A DNA stretch of 64,000 nucleotides from Chloroflexota bacterium (lineage in GTDB: Bacteria; Chloroflexota; Dehalococcoidia; Lucifugimonadales; UBA3495). The stretch covers positions 1 through 64,000 of the forward strand of contig JAPPGG010000007.1 of NCBI GenBank assembly GCA_028875055.1. The letters run 5' to 3'. Both the position numbers and the translations under genes were made by a program. A model generated the notes under the pieces. That model did not search any database and was not told the origin of the DNA. It saw nothing but the letters and a program-made list of their open reading frames with translations. This document shows, piece after piece, positions 8,879 through 18,293 of this stretch (the stretch's first letter is position 1; every line of letters starts with the position of its first letter).

Positions 8879-9758
8879 TCAGACGAAGGACAAGGAGTCG
8901 GTGTGGGGGCCTGCGCGGTGGTGGTGCGGCTGCCAGTGGACCATGGAGAGTGTGGTGGCCGCGCTATTGTTGTAGTTGGCGAAGTGGGCCAGCTGGGAGC
9001 CGGGCGTCGGCTTCACCCGGCGAGCGATGAGACGGACCGGGGCCTCGCCGGGATCGCGCTTGAAGGGGGTATTGGTGACTTCAGCCACGTCGGCAGCTCC
9101 CTCCATCAAGTAGGGTATGGCCGTTCGGTGTTCCTCGGGTATGGCCTCGATGAGGTTGCGCGGGCTCCGGTGCGGGTGTACGGTGACGGAGAAGCGGACC
9201 TTCATCTTGCGGCAGACGGCGATGATGGAACGGGTGTAGAAGCCGCTGTCGGTCCCCACCGTGAGGGGCCCAGTGGCTCCGACATAGCGCGCCCGGCTCG
9301 GGGTCTCGCGCGGGAAGTGGGCGGCTCCCCGGGCGGTGTTGGACCGGCCCTCCTGCAGTCGCGCCATCAGTCAGCCACAGACGGGCCGATGCCGGCGGCC
9401 ACGGCCAGCAGTGGGTGATGGCTCCGCGCGCCGGTAGGCCGTGTCGCCGGGCGCCCTCCTTGGCCAAACCGTAGGTCTCGTAGATGGTCGAGTCCGGGTC
9501 GATGGTCAGGATCGATTCCCCGGGTCCAGCGCCGGCAACTCAGGCCCGGGCCAGCAACTCCCGGCTTACCCGGTCCTGCTGCTTGTCGTCAGTGTTGGAC
9601 TGGCCCTGCGCATCTCCCAGGTCAACATGGCGGTCCGCCAGTTCGCCCAGATATAGATTATGGGCCAGAGTGAACGGCAGGATCAGCCAAGCATTGGTCA
9701 CCGGACGGTGTTCGTCGAAGACGACCCGGATGCCGCCGGAGTGCTTGCGTGGTAGCAT
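8879..9758 (-). pseudogene. Decayed IS1380-family transposase
   Basis: Two minus-strand reading frames join into one IS1380-type transposase. The N-terminal part (9540-9758) reads SGGIRVVFDEHRPVTNAWL...RHVDLGDAQGQSN, and the middle part (8879-9367) reads TVGTDSGFYTRSIIAVCRKM...PVRLIARRVKPTPGSQ, which is the DDE core region of the family. At least one frameshift separates them, the frame is lost again after HFANYN, and the C-terminal third is missing. No terminal inverted repeats were identified. It is an inactive remnant. Confidence 0.8.
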
Positions 9759-9948
9759 CCGAAAGGAGCTCCTTTACCGGGGTCGGCTCTCTCAGCAAAA
9801 ACCTATCTCAGATTCAGAGGAGCACCCTTTCACCCCTTCAGCAGACCCCCAACCTCCAGCTACTTGGGTGGATTCGGGCTTAACAAAGGGTTGAAAGCCT
9901 GCCTCAATTTGCCATTTTCCAGAGGTATTGAACCAGGGCGAACGCATT

Positions 9949-10260
9949 TTACCTTAAGATTGCGGAGGGAAGGTAGCCGTTGTCCCAAGCGGCCAGCCTT
10001 CGGTGGGCCTTGATGGGGCCTTTAGAGTGACAGTGCTGGCGCAGCGGGTTGAGAGCCGTGTGCCGGATGGTTGCCAGGTCTTCGGGAATGTTTTCTGTCA
10101 TTACCCGGCTATCTTCCTGTCGGAAGGACACATTCGGCACCCAATGGACCGAATTCTCAATGCCCCAATGACATCGCACCGCCCCAGGAACCTCCTGGCC
10201 TCCAGGGGCAGGCTGGAAAAGTAATATCGCGGTTCCCCTTCATCTCCGTCGGGCTTCGGG
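9949..10260 (-). pseudogene. C-terminal remnant of an ISAs1-family transposase
   Basis: The frame at 9949-10179 reads RCHWGIENSVHWVPNVSF...IRHTALNPLRQHCHSKG...RLAAWDNGYL, the characteristic end of ISAs1 (H-repeat-associated) transposases. Just upstream, in another frame, RYYFSSLPLEARRFLG continues the alignment, so a frameshift lies near 10190. The N-terminal two thirds are absent. Together with the IS1380 remnant it marks this as an insertion hot spot. Confidence 0.75.
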
Positions 10261-10362
10261 AATCCTGGGGGAGACCCCCACCGTTCTTGACGCAGGCGTT
10301 CGGAGCAGCTTCAAGAACCGGAACTGGCAGGGATTCGGGATTATTCGGCGGCGTCCGGGCGT

Positions 10363-10785
10363 ATGAGGGCCCGTGGACATTCAGTTACCGAGTTCACCGC
10401 GAATGGGACAAACAGTGTGAACGCCACCCGCGAACCCCTTCGTTCTCAGGCCAGTTTTTGCCCACGGTGCAATAGGACGGTAAATCCCATTCGACCACCA
10501 TTCCCTGTTAAAGGGTGGGCTGCGTGGACCGGCCTATCAGTGATAACCGTAGTCCTGTTGTTGGGCGGCATAGTCCTATGGGCTGTCGTGGGTCTCCTTC
10601 TCTGGAGGAACAGCAAGGCGATCTGCCCCGAATGCGGATACGACCCTATAAAGGGAAACGTCGGATGGACCAGAGAGTCCATCACATTGTGGCTTGTTCT
10701 GGCTACCTGCTTCGTTATCAGCTTGTGGTATTCATTCTGGATCATCAAGGCGGTGATATGGATTTTCGACCCGGTGCTTGACTGA
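10363..10785 (+). CDS. Membrane protein with two CPxC zinc knuckles
   Basis: A 140-aa ORF with CPRCNRTVNP at about residue 33, a hydrophobic segment (VITVVLLLGGIVLWAVVGLLLW), CPECGYD after it, and a second membrane span near the C-terminus (LWLVLATCFVISLWYSFWII). The two Cys pairs on the same side of a membrane span suggest a zinc-stabilised membrane protein. The start is uncertain: the first 30 residues look non-conserved and there is no strong ribosome binding site, so translation may begin later. No family recognised; it sits between transposase remnants and a nuclease-like gene. Confidence 0.5.
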   Translation: MRARGHSVTEFTANGTNSVNATREPLRSQASFCPRCNRTVNPIRPPFPVKGWAAWTGLSVITVVLLLGGIVLWAVVGLLLWRNSKAICPECGYDPIKGNVGWTRESITLWLVLATCFVISLWYSFWIIKAVIWIFDPVLD

Positions 10786-10815
10786 ATGTCCCCAGGTTCT
10801 AGCAGAACACGCCGC

Positions 10816-11778
10816 TTACAACAGTTCCAACGGTTGCTCTTCCATAAAGAAAACTCGCAAACGTTCGGCAGCTTCAATACCCGACCTGATGGCCTCTTCC
10901 TGACCTTCGGGTGGTCGGCCAAAATCTAGGGCGGGGACCTTTATGCGAATGCTGGCCGACTTGGCTGCCCGAGCTACGGTCATGTCAGGCGCCAGTATGT
11001 CCCTTGCCGCCTCCTGCAGCCTGGCGACCTCCATACTTGAGAATTGGAGGTCCACGTTCCCGTATTCAGGCTTATACACTATCTTGGCTCTTCGTCCGGT
11101 TTGGGCCGTGGAAACGCCTTCGGCATTTACGAAATGGATAAACCCCGCACCCACCGGCTTGCTCACGGGCCGGTCCATGCGCAAGTTCGGAGCATCGGCG
11201 TCTGCCCAATTCCAAATGGCAGACCATACCCTGGTTGTTGCCTCACTGTGCTGTGGGGTGTAACCGCGTCTGTGGGACTCAATGCCATTCTCCAGAGTTT
11301 GAGCCAAGAACTGGGTCCTGGGATCGTCCGACTCGGCCAGCGCCGCAATGACGGCTTCGTAGCTGATCTGAAGGTCAAATAGTTCGCTGCCCTCGTTTTC
11401 AAAATACTCTTCCGGCGCTAACAGAACCGTTTCCACCTCGGCGCCCGGCCCCAGAGAGTCTCTCCATCGATTCGCGCGCTCCCTGTACCGCTGAGGTTGT
11501 TCGGGCTGGAATTCGGCATCTATCTTGTTTTCTATGAGCAGGACCAAGGCATTGTCGCCCGCCCAAAATGAAGCGACTATATCTGTTTCTCCGTCAACGT
11601 CATGGTATGAAACCCAGGCTCCATAAAAGTGTGCGATGCGGGCATTCCAGCCACCAAGGAATACATCCCTTAATGGCCCCTGAGAGTTAAGCTCACTGCA
11701 AATCAGCAGGTCGATGTCCCTTTCCCGGAGCCACTGCATGGGGAGGCGTTCTTTGAGCATGACCAGAGGATTAACCAT
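10816..11778 (-). CDS. PD-(D/E)XK nuclease superfamily protein
   Basis: A 320-aa protein with the hallmark nuclease core GETDIVASFWAGDNALVLLIENKIDAEF (shown in part): Asp in ETDI, then ENK with the catalytic Glu and Lys, followed by QPEQPQRY which fits the conserved Q-rich helix. AGGAGGAG lies about 8 bases before the ATG. Proteins of this type are often linked to defence or restriction but many are orphans. It has no methyltransferase or helicase partner here and lies among transposase remnants, which suits an accessory gene. The fold call is fairly safe; target and role are unknown. Confidence 0.7.
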   Translation of the reverse strand: MVNPLVMLKERLPMQWLRERDIDLLICSELNSQGPLRDVFLGGWNARIAHFYGAWVSYHDVDGETDIVASFWAGDNALVLLIENKIDAEFQPEQPQRYRERANRWRDSLGPGAEVETVLLAPEEYFENEGSELFDLQISYEAVIAALAESDDPRTQFLAQTLENGIESHRRGYTPQHSEATTRVWSAIWNWADADAPNLRMDRPVSKPVGAGFIHFVNAEGVSTAQTGRRAKIVYKPEYGNVDLQFSSMEVARLQEAARDILAPDMTVARAAKSASIRIKVPALDFGRPPEGQEEAIRSGIEAAERLRVFFMEEQPLELL

Positions 11779-12344
11779 GGTCCATCTCCTCCTTCGCGAA
11801 TATGGGGCAGACCCCCGATGGCTGGCGCCTTCCAGGGTATCTCAATATCCCTGGAAAATGACAGGCGTGATCACTGGCCACCATCCAGGAGGTCGAGGGC
11901 CGTGAAGAGGTGCAGGCCTGGATCCGCGACACCCTGCAGCTGCAGGCTGGGAACCTGACCTGCCAGTTGCCAGCCTGACAGGGCGACTTCCTGACCCAGG
12001 TAGGGCAGGCCATGGTGCGCCACCTGGCCTACGAGATCGTGCTGGGGCAAATGACGGAGACCAGCTGACGGCCCTGCAGGCGCTGGCCGCCAAGAGCCTG
12101 TCGCTGGCTGATCCTATGGCCGGGGGCAGATGCTGTATGACGTGGCCCTTGGCCGGTAGCCGCCCACCGACGGTGGGGAACACAAGCAGGAGTAAGCCGC
12201 TGAAAAGTGACTGGAAAAGCGAGCGGGACTGGTGCCTGGACCACTTTTACCAGTGGGTTCCCGTCCAGCGACGCAGCTCGAAGGCCGCCACGTTGACCGG
12301 CTCCGACTGCGTGGCTATCCCGCCCTCCGACCAACGTGCCTACC
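11779..12344. other. Degenerate stretch without an intact gene
   Basis: About 565 bases. The plus strand between 11880 and 12340 shows long stretches of protein-like sequence broken by stops (for example VQAWIRDTLQLQAG then a stop, then QVGQAMVRHLAYEIVLGQM), which looks like a decayed coding region, perhaps another transposon, but the family could not be identified. Confidence 0.4.
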
Positions 12345-12644
12345 CTACTCAGTGCCAGCCTCAGTTGGCAGGACGCGTATTCTTGCCCCAACCGACTCTT
12401 CCGCCAATGCCAGGTCGTACTGCGCCTGCAGGTTCAACCAAGACTGGGGGTCCATGCCGAACCAATGGCCAAACCTTAGTGCAGTGTATCCAGTAACCGA
12501 CCGCTTGCCGGCCAGTATCTGGCTGATGCGATTGGCAGGCACGTCAATCTGCCTGGCGAAACTGGCCGGGGACACGCCCCGCTCCTCCAGCTCTTCTTTC
12601 AGAATCTCCCCGGGGTGAACAACCCGTTTCAACATGGTCGTCAA
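12345..12644 (-). CDS. higA: HigA-type antitoxin (XRE helix-turn-helix)
   Basis: The protein neutralises the HigB-like toxin encoded just upstream and probably represses their shared promoter. It has the family signature HPGEILKEELEERG, then an XRE domain SPASFARQIDVPANRISQIL and the AGKRSVTGYTALRFGHWFG...WLNLQAQYDL end; 99 aa is the usual length. Two starts are possible: the TTG at 12644 with GGGGG close upstream, or the ATG three codons on. It lies 9 bases after the toxin stop, giving the toxin-first order typical of higBA. Confidence 0.85.
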   Translation of the reverse strand: MTTMLKRVVHPGEILKEELEERGVSPASFARQIDVPANRISQILAGKRSVTGYTALRFGHWFGMDPQSWLNLQAQYDLALAEESVGARIRVLPTEAGTE

Positions 12645-12653
12645 TTGCCCCCT

Positions 12654-12938
12654 TCAGTGATAGTCCACGATCTCAACGCCGGATGGCCCTGCTTGACCTT
12701 CTGACCAACTTAAGCAGATCCGCTGTTGTCTGATAATCCTTATGGAGTAATGCCCGGACCGGTTCCATCTCAATAGTTCCAACCGGTTGCCGCGTAGCGT
12801 TCCAAGTGTGTCCAGAGACCGGGCCGCGTTCAGTATTGAGAGCCGACGCGCCACCTGCTGTTCAAAGCTCTGGAAGTCTGGGAAGAACTCCCCAGCGGCA
12901 AACGCCTCGGTCCGTCGATCCCCGTATCCTTGGATCAT
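12654..12938 (-). CDS. higB: HigB/RelE-type toxin
   Basis: Predicted mRNA-cleaving toxin of a type II module. The start MIQGYGDRRTEAFAAGEF (12938) matches the N-terminus of HigB proteins better than the longer ORF. Further landmarks are QVARRLSILNAARSLDTLGTL, then HYSIRIIRQQRICLSW and the C-terminal VEIVDYH, matching the usual W-x-I...N-W-R-I-x-F...DYH pattern, with the WRI tryptophan replaced (QQRICLSW). The gene is intact and followed at once by its antitoxin gene. Confidence 0.8.
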   Translation of the reverse strand: MIQGYGDRRTEAFAAGEFFPDFQSFEQQVARRLSILNAARSLDTLGTLRGNRLELLRWNRSGHYSIRIIRQQRICLSWSEGQAGPSGVEIVDYH

Positions 12939-13055
12939 GCCAAGCCCAGTGTGGATACGGCTGACGTCAGTCGTCAAGCAGCAGGTGCAGGTTACTGTGA
13001 CTGACGATCCCTTTGTTCAGCACCCGACAAATCGGCTATACCCTTGCCCCACCGG

Positions 13056-13145
13056 TCACTTTTTTTGCCGCCCCTGACACTCTCCCAACTGCCACCGCCG
13101 GATAATTTCCTGTATTTCCCCTCTGGCAACCGCCCGGTACGCCAT
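13056..13145 (-). pseudogene. N-terminal stub of an IS21-type transposase
   Basis: The frame from the ATG at 13145 reads MAYRAVARGEIQEIIRRWQLGE, which is the start of IS21-family IstA proteins, with GGAGGTGGAGGG directly upstream. After about 28 residues the similarity ends and a stop follows, so only the start of the gene remains. Confidence 0.5.
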
Positions 13146-13221
13146 CCCTCCACCTCCAAGCTTGAAGTGCAGCAAAGGTCGCCGATTGGCTCCCAAAGAG
13201 TGGGTCAATGTTGTCGGAAAT

Positions 13222-13500
13222 TCACAGGGTACGCCAGCCATCTTCCCAGACCCCTAGTTCCTGCCACTGGTTCAGTCGTCGCCAGCAAGTCACGGAACTG
13301 CCGGACTCTTCCGGAAGGTCCTGCCAGCGGCAGCCCTTGCGCAACACATACAAGACGCCGTTGCTGGTGCGCCGGCCGTCGGCTCGGGAGCGTCCCCTGC
13401 GCTTAGTCGCTGGCAACCAAGGGTGGATTAGTTTCCACTGGGCTTCGCTCAATTCCTGCTCCACCATTCCACCCCACACATGCCTCTTTGTCAGGAGCAT
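13222..13500 (-). pseudogene. N-terminal fragment of an IS5-family transposase
   Basis: A 92-aa frame reading LSEAQWKLIHPWLPATKRRGRSRADGRR (shown in part) and VLRKGCRWQDLPEESGS, the N-terminal insertion-element domain of IS5/IS427-type transposases. The DDE core that should follow is absent; the sequence ends at WEDGWRTL and runs into the IS21 stub. It is a truncated remnant. Confidence 0.75.
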
Positions 13501-13622
13501 AAACCCTATTCGGTATTCTTGAAATGGCTTCTAGGGATTCCAGGACTGTCTTAGCTAGCCGTTCGTCCATTACGGAAGAGACACTATGCATGGTACCGAT
13601 AAAGGGAATGGCGAGTGGCGGT

Positions 13623-15647
13623 TTACTGCTGGACCCGCAGGGCCCGCCCGTATCTGCCTAACGCCCACAGGGGAAAATAATTGCGGTACAGGTGGTAATT
13701 TATCATGAAGGCCGCTCCCAGTTCGGGGCCTTGTCCTTTGCCGTCGTGGAGTGATCCAATGCTCTCCGGCCGGTCGCCGGGGCCATAGCCCGGGAATCCG
13801 CAGCCCGTGAATTGGGGCTCGTCCCATGTCCCGTCTTCCCGCTGACGTTCAAGTAGAAAGTCAACGCCCTTGCCGGCCGCATCGTGACCCGCCTCCCCGG
13901 CGGCGATCAGTGCGATCAGTGCCCAGGAAGTTTGGGACGGGGTGCTCTCGCCCTGCCCACGCAGGCTCGGGTTGACGTAGCTGGCACAGGTCTCGCCCCA
14001 CCCGCCATCGGGATTCTGGCGCGCCAGGAGCCACTGGACAGCCCGACGCACCCGTGGCTGGGTCATGTCGACGCCCAAAGCCTCCAGGGCCGGTAGTACG
14101 GCTGCAGTACCGTAAATGTAGTTGACACCCCATCGGCCGAACCAGGGACCATCATGCTCCTGCTGGTCCCATAGGTAGGCAAGGCCACGAATAACCGTAC
14201 GATGTTCCAGCGAATAACCCAGCCTGCCGTACATCTCCAGTACGTGCGCCGTTACGTCTGCGCTGGGTGGGTCGAGGAGTTCGCCGAAATCGGCAAAGGG
14301 TATATTCGCGAGTTGACGCGAGTCGTTATTCCAGTCAAAGGCAGCCCACCCGCCGTTGGAGCACTGCATGCCGGTCAGCCACGTTACGGCGCGGCTAATC
14401 GCCGAAGTCCGCTCCTGCTCTTTGGAGGCACAGACCATTCTTGTGGAGACTAGGTCTCCTACAATAATGGCAGAATCGTCTATATCCGGATAGTTTACGT
14501 TATCGAATTCGAAAGCCCACCCGCTGGGTTCCAGGTTTGGCCTGCACATGGCCCAATCGCCCTTCACCCGGATCTCCCGTCCCATAAGCCAGTCTGCGGC
14601 ACGCCGGATGGCGGGGTGTTTGGCTGGCACTCCTGAGTCCAGAAGGCCCCGCATGGCCAGGCAAGTATCCCAAACCGGTGAAAGGCACGCCTGAACCCTG
14701 AGGGATTCGCCGCCCTCCGAGGGAAGGCTCCACTTGCCCCTGAAGCCGTCTAGTCCCTTCTTGATTACGGGGTGATCAAGGGAGAAACCCATGGCGCTCA
14801 GTGCGATAAGGGAGTAGACCCAGGGAGGCTGTATCCCAGCCCACGAACCGTCGGCCTCCTGGTGGCTGACTATCCAGTCGATGGCAGCCTTTAGAGCCCT
14901 TTTCCTGCCGGGAATAAGCGGCAGGTTTCGGTATATTCGTATGGCCTGGTCCAGAACCAGGAATCCACCCCTCTGGGAAAAGGGCTTTGCCCGCCAGCGG
15001 GACAAGGTAGAGTTGGCCGGGCCGTCCGGGTAGAGTTCCATTACCCAGGCGCTTTCCGGGGGAGGTCGCGTGGGGTGGAGAGTGAGGATAATGGTCATTG
15101 GCACGATGGTGGCTCGTGCCCAGCTGGCGAAGCGGTAGATGTTGAACGGCGCCCACTTGGGCAATAGCAGCATATCCGGTGGCATGGCGGGAGTACCCTT
15201 CCAGTCCCATTGTCCAAAAAGGGCCAGCCAAATCTTGGTGAAGACGCGCGCCCTGGGGAGGCCCCCTTTGGCCAGGATGAACTCTCGCGCCCTTGCCATG
15301 TGGGGCGCTTCGGCTGAATCGCCGGCGAGTTTCAGCGCAAAGTAGCACTCGATGGAAGTGCTGAGATCGCCCGGCGCACCGTAATACATTCGCCAGGAGC
15401 CGTCGGGGGACTGCCTGCGGCGGATGTCCTCGGCAATTCGCGGAATCCTGCCGCCCTCAACCGATCCCATGAAATGCGTGAGCATGACGTACTCCGCTTC
15501 CATGGTCGGATTGGACTCCAGTTCCCCCAACCAGTATCCCTCCTCGTGTTGAGTCCGGAAGAAATAACGCTGGGTACGATCCAGCGCCTGGCGGATAAGT
15601 CTCTTCCTGTTGTGTTCAACCAACGTGGAAACCAGGCCTCCCATCAC
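13623..15647 (-). CDS. shc: Squalene-hopene cyclase
   Basis: Converts squalene to hopene, the committed step of hopanoid synthesis, as a monotopic membrane enzyme. The 674-aa length is normal. The catalytic DXDD motif is DIDDSA at about residue 387. QW repeats are clear: QSPDGSW, QEADGSW, QCSNGGW, QQEHDGPW, QNPDGGW and QREDGTW, and the C-terminal FTGCGFPGYG fits the family end. No strong ribosome binding site precedes the first ATG pair, so the exact start is uncertain. It is the last gene of a minus-strand block beginning with hpnH, though with larger gaps (about 60 and 220 bases) than inside hpnH-hpnG-hpnA, so it may have its own promoter. Confidence 0.95.
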   Translation of the reverse strand: MMGGLVSTLVEHNRKRLIRQALDRTQRYFFRTQHEEGYWLGELESNPTMEAEYVMLTHFMGSVEGGRIPRIAEDIRRRQSPDGSWRMYYGAPGDLSTSIECYFALKLAGDSAEAPHMARAREFILAKGGLPRARVFTKIWLALFGQWDWKGTPAMPPDMLLLPKWAPFNIYRFASWARATIVPMTIILTLHPTRPPPESAWVMELYPDGPANSTLSRWRAKPFSQRGGFLVLDQAIRIYRNLPLIPGRKRALKAAIDWIVSHQEADGSWAGIQPPWVYSLIALSAMGFSLDHPVIKKGLDGFRGKWSLPSEGGESLRVQACLSPVWDTCLAMRGLLDSGVPAKHPAIRRAADWLMGREIRVKGDWAMCRPNLEPSGWAFEFDNVNYPDIDDSAIIVGDLVSTRMVCASKEQERTSAISRAVTWLTGMQCSNGGWAAFDWNNDSRQLANIPFADFGELLDPPSADVTAHVLEMYGRLGYSLEHRTVIRGLAYLWDQQEHDGPWFGRWGVNYIYGTAAVLPALEALGVDMTQPRVRRAVQWLLARQNPDGGWGETCASYVNPSLRGQGESTPSQTSWALIALIAAGEAGHDAAGKGVDFLLERQREDGTWDEPQFTGCGFPGYGPGDRPESIGSLHDGKGQGPELGAAFMINYHLYRNYFPLWALGRYGRALRVQQ

Positions 15648-15707
15648 TGGTCAGTCAATTTCTGAAGGTGACTGTCGTTCGCATCAGGCCCGGTTTGCAG
15701 AAGGAGG

Positions 15708-16016
15708 CTATTGTTTGAGGGTGTCTCTGCCTGACCGGAGCCAGCTATAAAACCACATACCCCCTACCGGGAGACAAGCGGCTAAGAGAACAGCAAGAGT
15801 GGAACCAACAAGGGCAGCCCCGAGGTCTTGCTCGAAAAGGTCTAAGCTGACGGCTATCCTAACCCCTGCCGCCCCTGACCACATATTAACAACCCCCATC
15901 AGTAGCCCCAGGCCAACACCCACTAGGGCATGCACCCCGGGCAAGAGCCAGCCCACGAAGAAGCATACCAGCACGGTGAGCAGTATCGGCCAAACCCCAA
16001 ACAAGAGCAAGTCCAT
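15708..16016 (-). CDS. Small membrane protein in the hopanoid block
   Basis: From the start at 16016 (MDLLLFGVWPIL) the protein has 102 aa. An AGAGG sequence lies upstream. Three hydrophobic segments are visible: WPILLTVLVCFFVGWLL, HALVGVGLGLLMGVVNMW, and LVGSTLAVLLAACLPVGGMWFY. No family is recognised. Its position directly upstream of shc on the same strand suggests expression with it; a link to hopanoid synthesis or placement is inference only. Confidence 0.5.
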   Translation of the reverse strand: MDLLLFGVWPILLTVLVCFFVGWLLPGVHALVGVGLGLLMGVVNMWSGAAGVRIAVSLDLFEQDLGAALVGSTLAVLLAACLPVGGMWFYSWLRSGRDTLKQ

Positions 16017-16239
16017 CTCCTCTACCTCTTCACCCAACCGTATCAAGGCCCGCTAATTATTGCCGCCAATCTTAACCCTAATTTACTTAGACAAAACATA
16101 TCCCTGCCAGGACCATCGCCAACTGCGAAAACAGGAGCGGACCTCTCGGAAACCAATAGAGCGCAGTTTTCATAGTGGTGGGATTCGGTATAACACATCC
16201 CGCAATTCCACCCTGGTGGAAACATCCCGTTCTACTGCG

Positions 16240-17238
16240 TCAGTCGAGTCCGCAATTCTTTTCCTGAGCGGTAAACCACCGGACTGCGTCCTCAAATGCT
16301 TGCGTTACCGGAGTCTGGGGCATTCCCAGCTCGCGGACGGTCCAGGACGGATCAACCCACATGCGGGTGGCGGACATCCTTACTGCTTCCATGGGTATCG
16401 GCGCAGGCTTCCCCAGCAGCCCGGCCCCCGCCTTGCTCAACCACGCCGCCGACAAAACCGCTGGGCGCGGCAGGAGAACGCGGGGGGCCGGGACACCGGT
16501 CAAATGAGATAGAATACTGAAGGCCTGCCTGAGAGTCAGATTTCCTTCAGCATTGCCCAGCAGGTAACGTTTGCCAGGCTCACCCCGCTCCAAGGCGAGC
16601 AGGTGGCCTTCCGCCACGTCTTTAACGTGCACAAAATTCAGCCCGGTATCGACGTAGGCGGGCATCCGCCGCTCGATGAAGTCCAGAACTATCCTCCCCG
16701 TGGGAGTGGGCTTAGCATCGCCGGGGCCGATGGGGGCCGTGGGACAGACCGTCATGACGGGAGCGCCCTGTGCCGCCATCCGGAGCACTATGCGCTCCGC
16801 CTCGAACTTGGACCGTTTGTAGGGGCCCTTCATTGCGTCAGGTCCGGCAACATCCTTTTCCGTTGCAAGCCTGTCACTGAAGAAGGCCGTTCCGCCAACT
16901 GTGCCCGTATAGACGATCCGGTCGACGCCAGCTTCCAACGCTAGGCGGAGTACATTCCCGGTGCCGCCGACGTTTACGTCGTGCATCAACTTTGCCTGGG
17001 AAGAATCAAACGAATAGAGGGCGGCCACGTGGATGGCGGCGCGACATCCCTTCAGGGCAGATTGAACCGCTCCGGGGTCCCGCACGTCTCCCTCAATGGG
17101 AACGACCTGTCGGGTGGGTTCCCCGTAGGTGTCGCGGTTTCTGACCAGAGCCGCGACTTCGTAACCCCGTTCAACGGCGGCGTTGACCACGTGGCGCCCG
17201 ATAAAACCTGAGGCGCCGGTAACAAGAATCCTGGTCAT
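16240..17238 (-). CDS. hpnA: Hopanoid-associated sugar epimerase
   Basis: An NAD(P)-dependent epimerase/dehydratase-family protein (332 aa) of the HpnA type. It has the Rossmann start ILVTGASGFIGRHVV, VAALYSF, NVGGTGNVLRLA, YTGTVGG and the active-site region PYKRSKFEAE (YxxxK), then NFVHVKDVAEGHLLALE and RYLLGN. Its ATG overlaps the stop of hpnG by four bases (ATGA), so the two are coupled. HpnA is tied to hopanoid clusters by context; its substrate is not established. It follows hpnG in the hpnH operon. Confidence 0.9.
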   Translation of the reverse strand: MTRILVTGASGFIGRHVVNAAVERGYEVAALVRNRDTYGEPTRQVVPIEGDVRDPGAVQSALKGCRAAIHVAALYSFDSSQAKLMHDVNVGGTGNVLRLALEAGVDRIVYTGTVGGTAFFSDRLATEKDVAGPDAMKGPYKRSKFEAERIVLRMAAQGAPVMTVCPTAPIGPGDAKPTPTGRIVLDFIERRMPAYVDTGLNFVHVKDVAEGHLLALERGEPGKRYLLGNAEGNLTLRQAFSILSHLTGVPAPRVLLPRPAVLSAAWLSKAGAGLLGKPAPIPMEAVRMSATRMWVDPSWTVRELGMPQTPVTQAFEDAVRWFTAQEKNCGLD

Positions 17239-17933
17239 GGTTGGTGAGGCAAGGCGGCAACCATACTTTGCGCGGCCACCTCCAGGGTGCGAGAAGCGCC
17301 ACGGGACTTCATTGCCAGGGGAAGGATGCTCCTAAAGGCCGACGGATTGGACATGGCTCGGATTGCGTGGGCCCACTCCCTGCGGCCTGAATCTGCGATG
17401 ATGGCTGCCACGAAAGCGGGCAGGGAAAACTGGGCTTCGTCCAGCACCGACCGGATCGCGATCAGGGGTACTCCCTTTCTCGCAGCAGCCTCCGCTATCC
17501 ACCGCCCCTCCATGTCGACCACCAGTGCCCCGCTCCCCTGGAGCGCCCGGCGCTTGGACCGTGGAGACAGTAGGGGTTCGTCCACCGTCAAGACTGGGCC
17601 CTCCTGCACCGACAACCCTGACTCGCGCAGCAGAACTGCCGCCCGGGTGGCCAGCGGTACGCCGGAGATCGGCGGTTCTGCCCCGTGAAGATAGGCATTC
17701 CCCACCACCAAGTCGCCGGTGCGAAGGTGTGGCTCCAACGCGCCGGCATACCCCAGGGAGACCAGCAACCGGCAGGGTGCTTCCTCCAGCAAGGCGGCTA
17801 CTCTGCCTCCTGCGGCACGCCCCATACCGACTACGCGGGCCCGCACACCCTCTTGGCCGGAACCCAGCCCCCCCAACTCTCGCTGGGTTGGAGCAATGGT
17901 GAGATGGTAGGCGACAGCAGTTTCGGTACCCAT
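17235..17933 (-). CDS. hpnG: Adenosylhopane nucleosidase / hopanoid phosphorylase
   Basis: A nucleoside-phosphorylase-fold enzyme (232 aa) that in other bacteria removes adenine from adenosylhopane to give ribosylhopane for side-chain elaboration. Visible features are VSLGYAGALEPHLRTGDLVV near residue 60, VDEPLLSPRSKR, and VVDMEGRWIAEAAARKGVPL (the VDMEG purine/ribose site). GGGAG lies upstream of the ATG. The order hpnH, a 100-aa gene, hpnG, hpnA matches the chemistry, because HpnH makes the substrate of HpnG. Confidence 0.88.
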   Translation of the reverse strand: MGTETAVAYHLTIAPTQRELGGLGSGQEGVRARVVGMGRAAGGRVAALLEEAPCRLLVSLGYAGALEPHLRTGDLVVGNAYLHGAEPPISGVPLATRAAVLLRESGLSVQEGPVLTVDEPLLSPRSKRRALQGSGALVVDMEGRWIAEAAARKGVPLIAIRSVLDEAQFSLPAFVAAIIADSGRREWAHAIRAMSNPSAFRSILPLAMKSRGASRTLEVAAQSMVAALPHQP

Positions 17934-17984
17934 GCCGCTCTGCTCCCTTGCCGTAGATATTTCAGCTCACCGGGCCGTTCCTGG

Positions 17985-18287
17985 CTATGGACGCTGGAAA
18001 TTCTCGTAGCGCCTGGCCGACGCCGCAGCCTCGTCCCGGCCGGTGAACCGGACCCGGGTTATGCATTGGTAAGGGACGGTGATTTCGCGTCCGGTGCCGG
18101 TCTCAAACAGCTGGATGAAGGGCGCATTGCAGTTTGTGTTGCGGTTGTACAGGTAACCGGTCACGGGTTCTCCGTTGCTGGTCTCCACGGTTACGTCGCC
18201 CCGGTATCTGAAGGCCCGCTCAACCAGGCCGGCGATGGTACCTCTGTCCGGACGAGACTCGGCGTCCATGGGAATCTTCCGTTCCAT
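17985..18287 (-). CDS. Unrecognised 100-aa protein inside the hopanoid operon
   Basis: The gene sits 6 bases after hpnH and 51 bases before hpnG, so it is almost certainly co-transcribed with them. The sequence includes FRYRGDVTVETSNGEPVTGYLYNRN and PFIQLFETGTGREITVPYQCITRVRFTGRD (in part), a beta-rich pattern that looks like a small barrel similar in style to LSM/PRC-type folds. No signal peptide or membrane span. No function can be assigned; co-expression suggests a role tied to side-chain synthesis or its control. Confidence 0.7.
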   Translation of the reverse strand: MERKIPMDAESRPDRGTIAGLVERAFRYRGDVTVETSNGEPVTGYLYNRNTNCNAPFIQLFETGTGREITVPYQCITRVRFTGRDEAAASARRYENFQRP

Positions 18288-18293
18288 CGTTGC

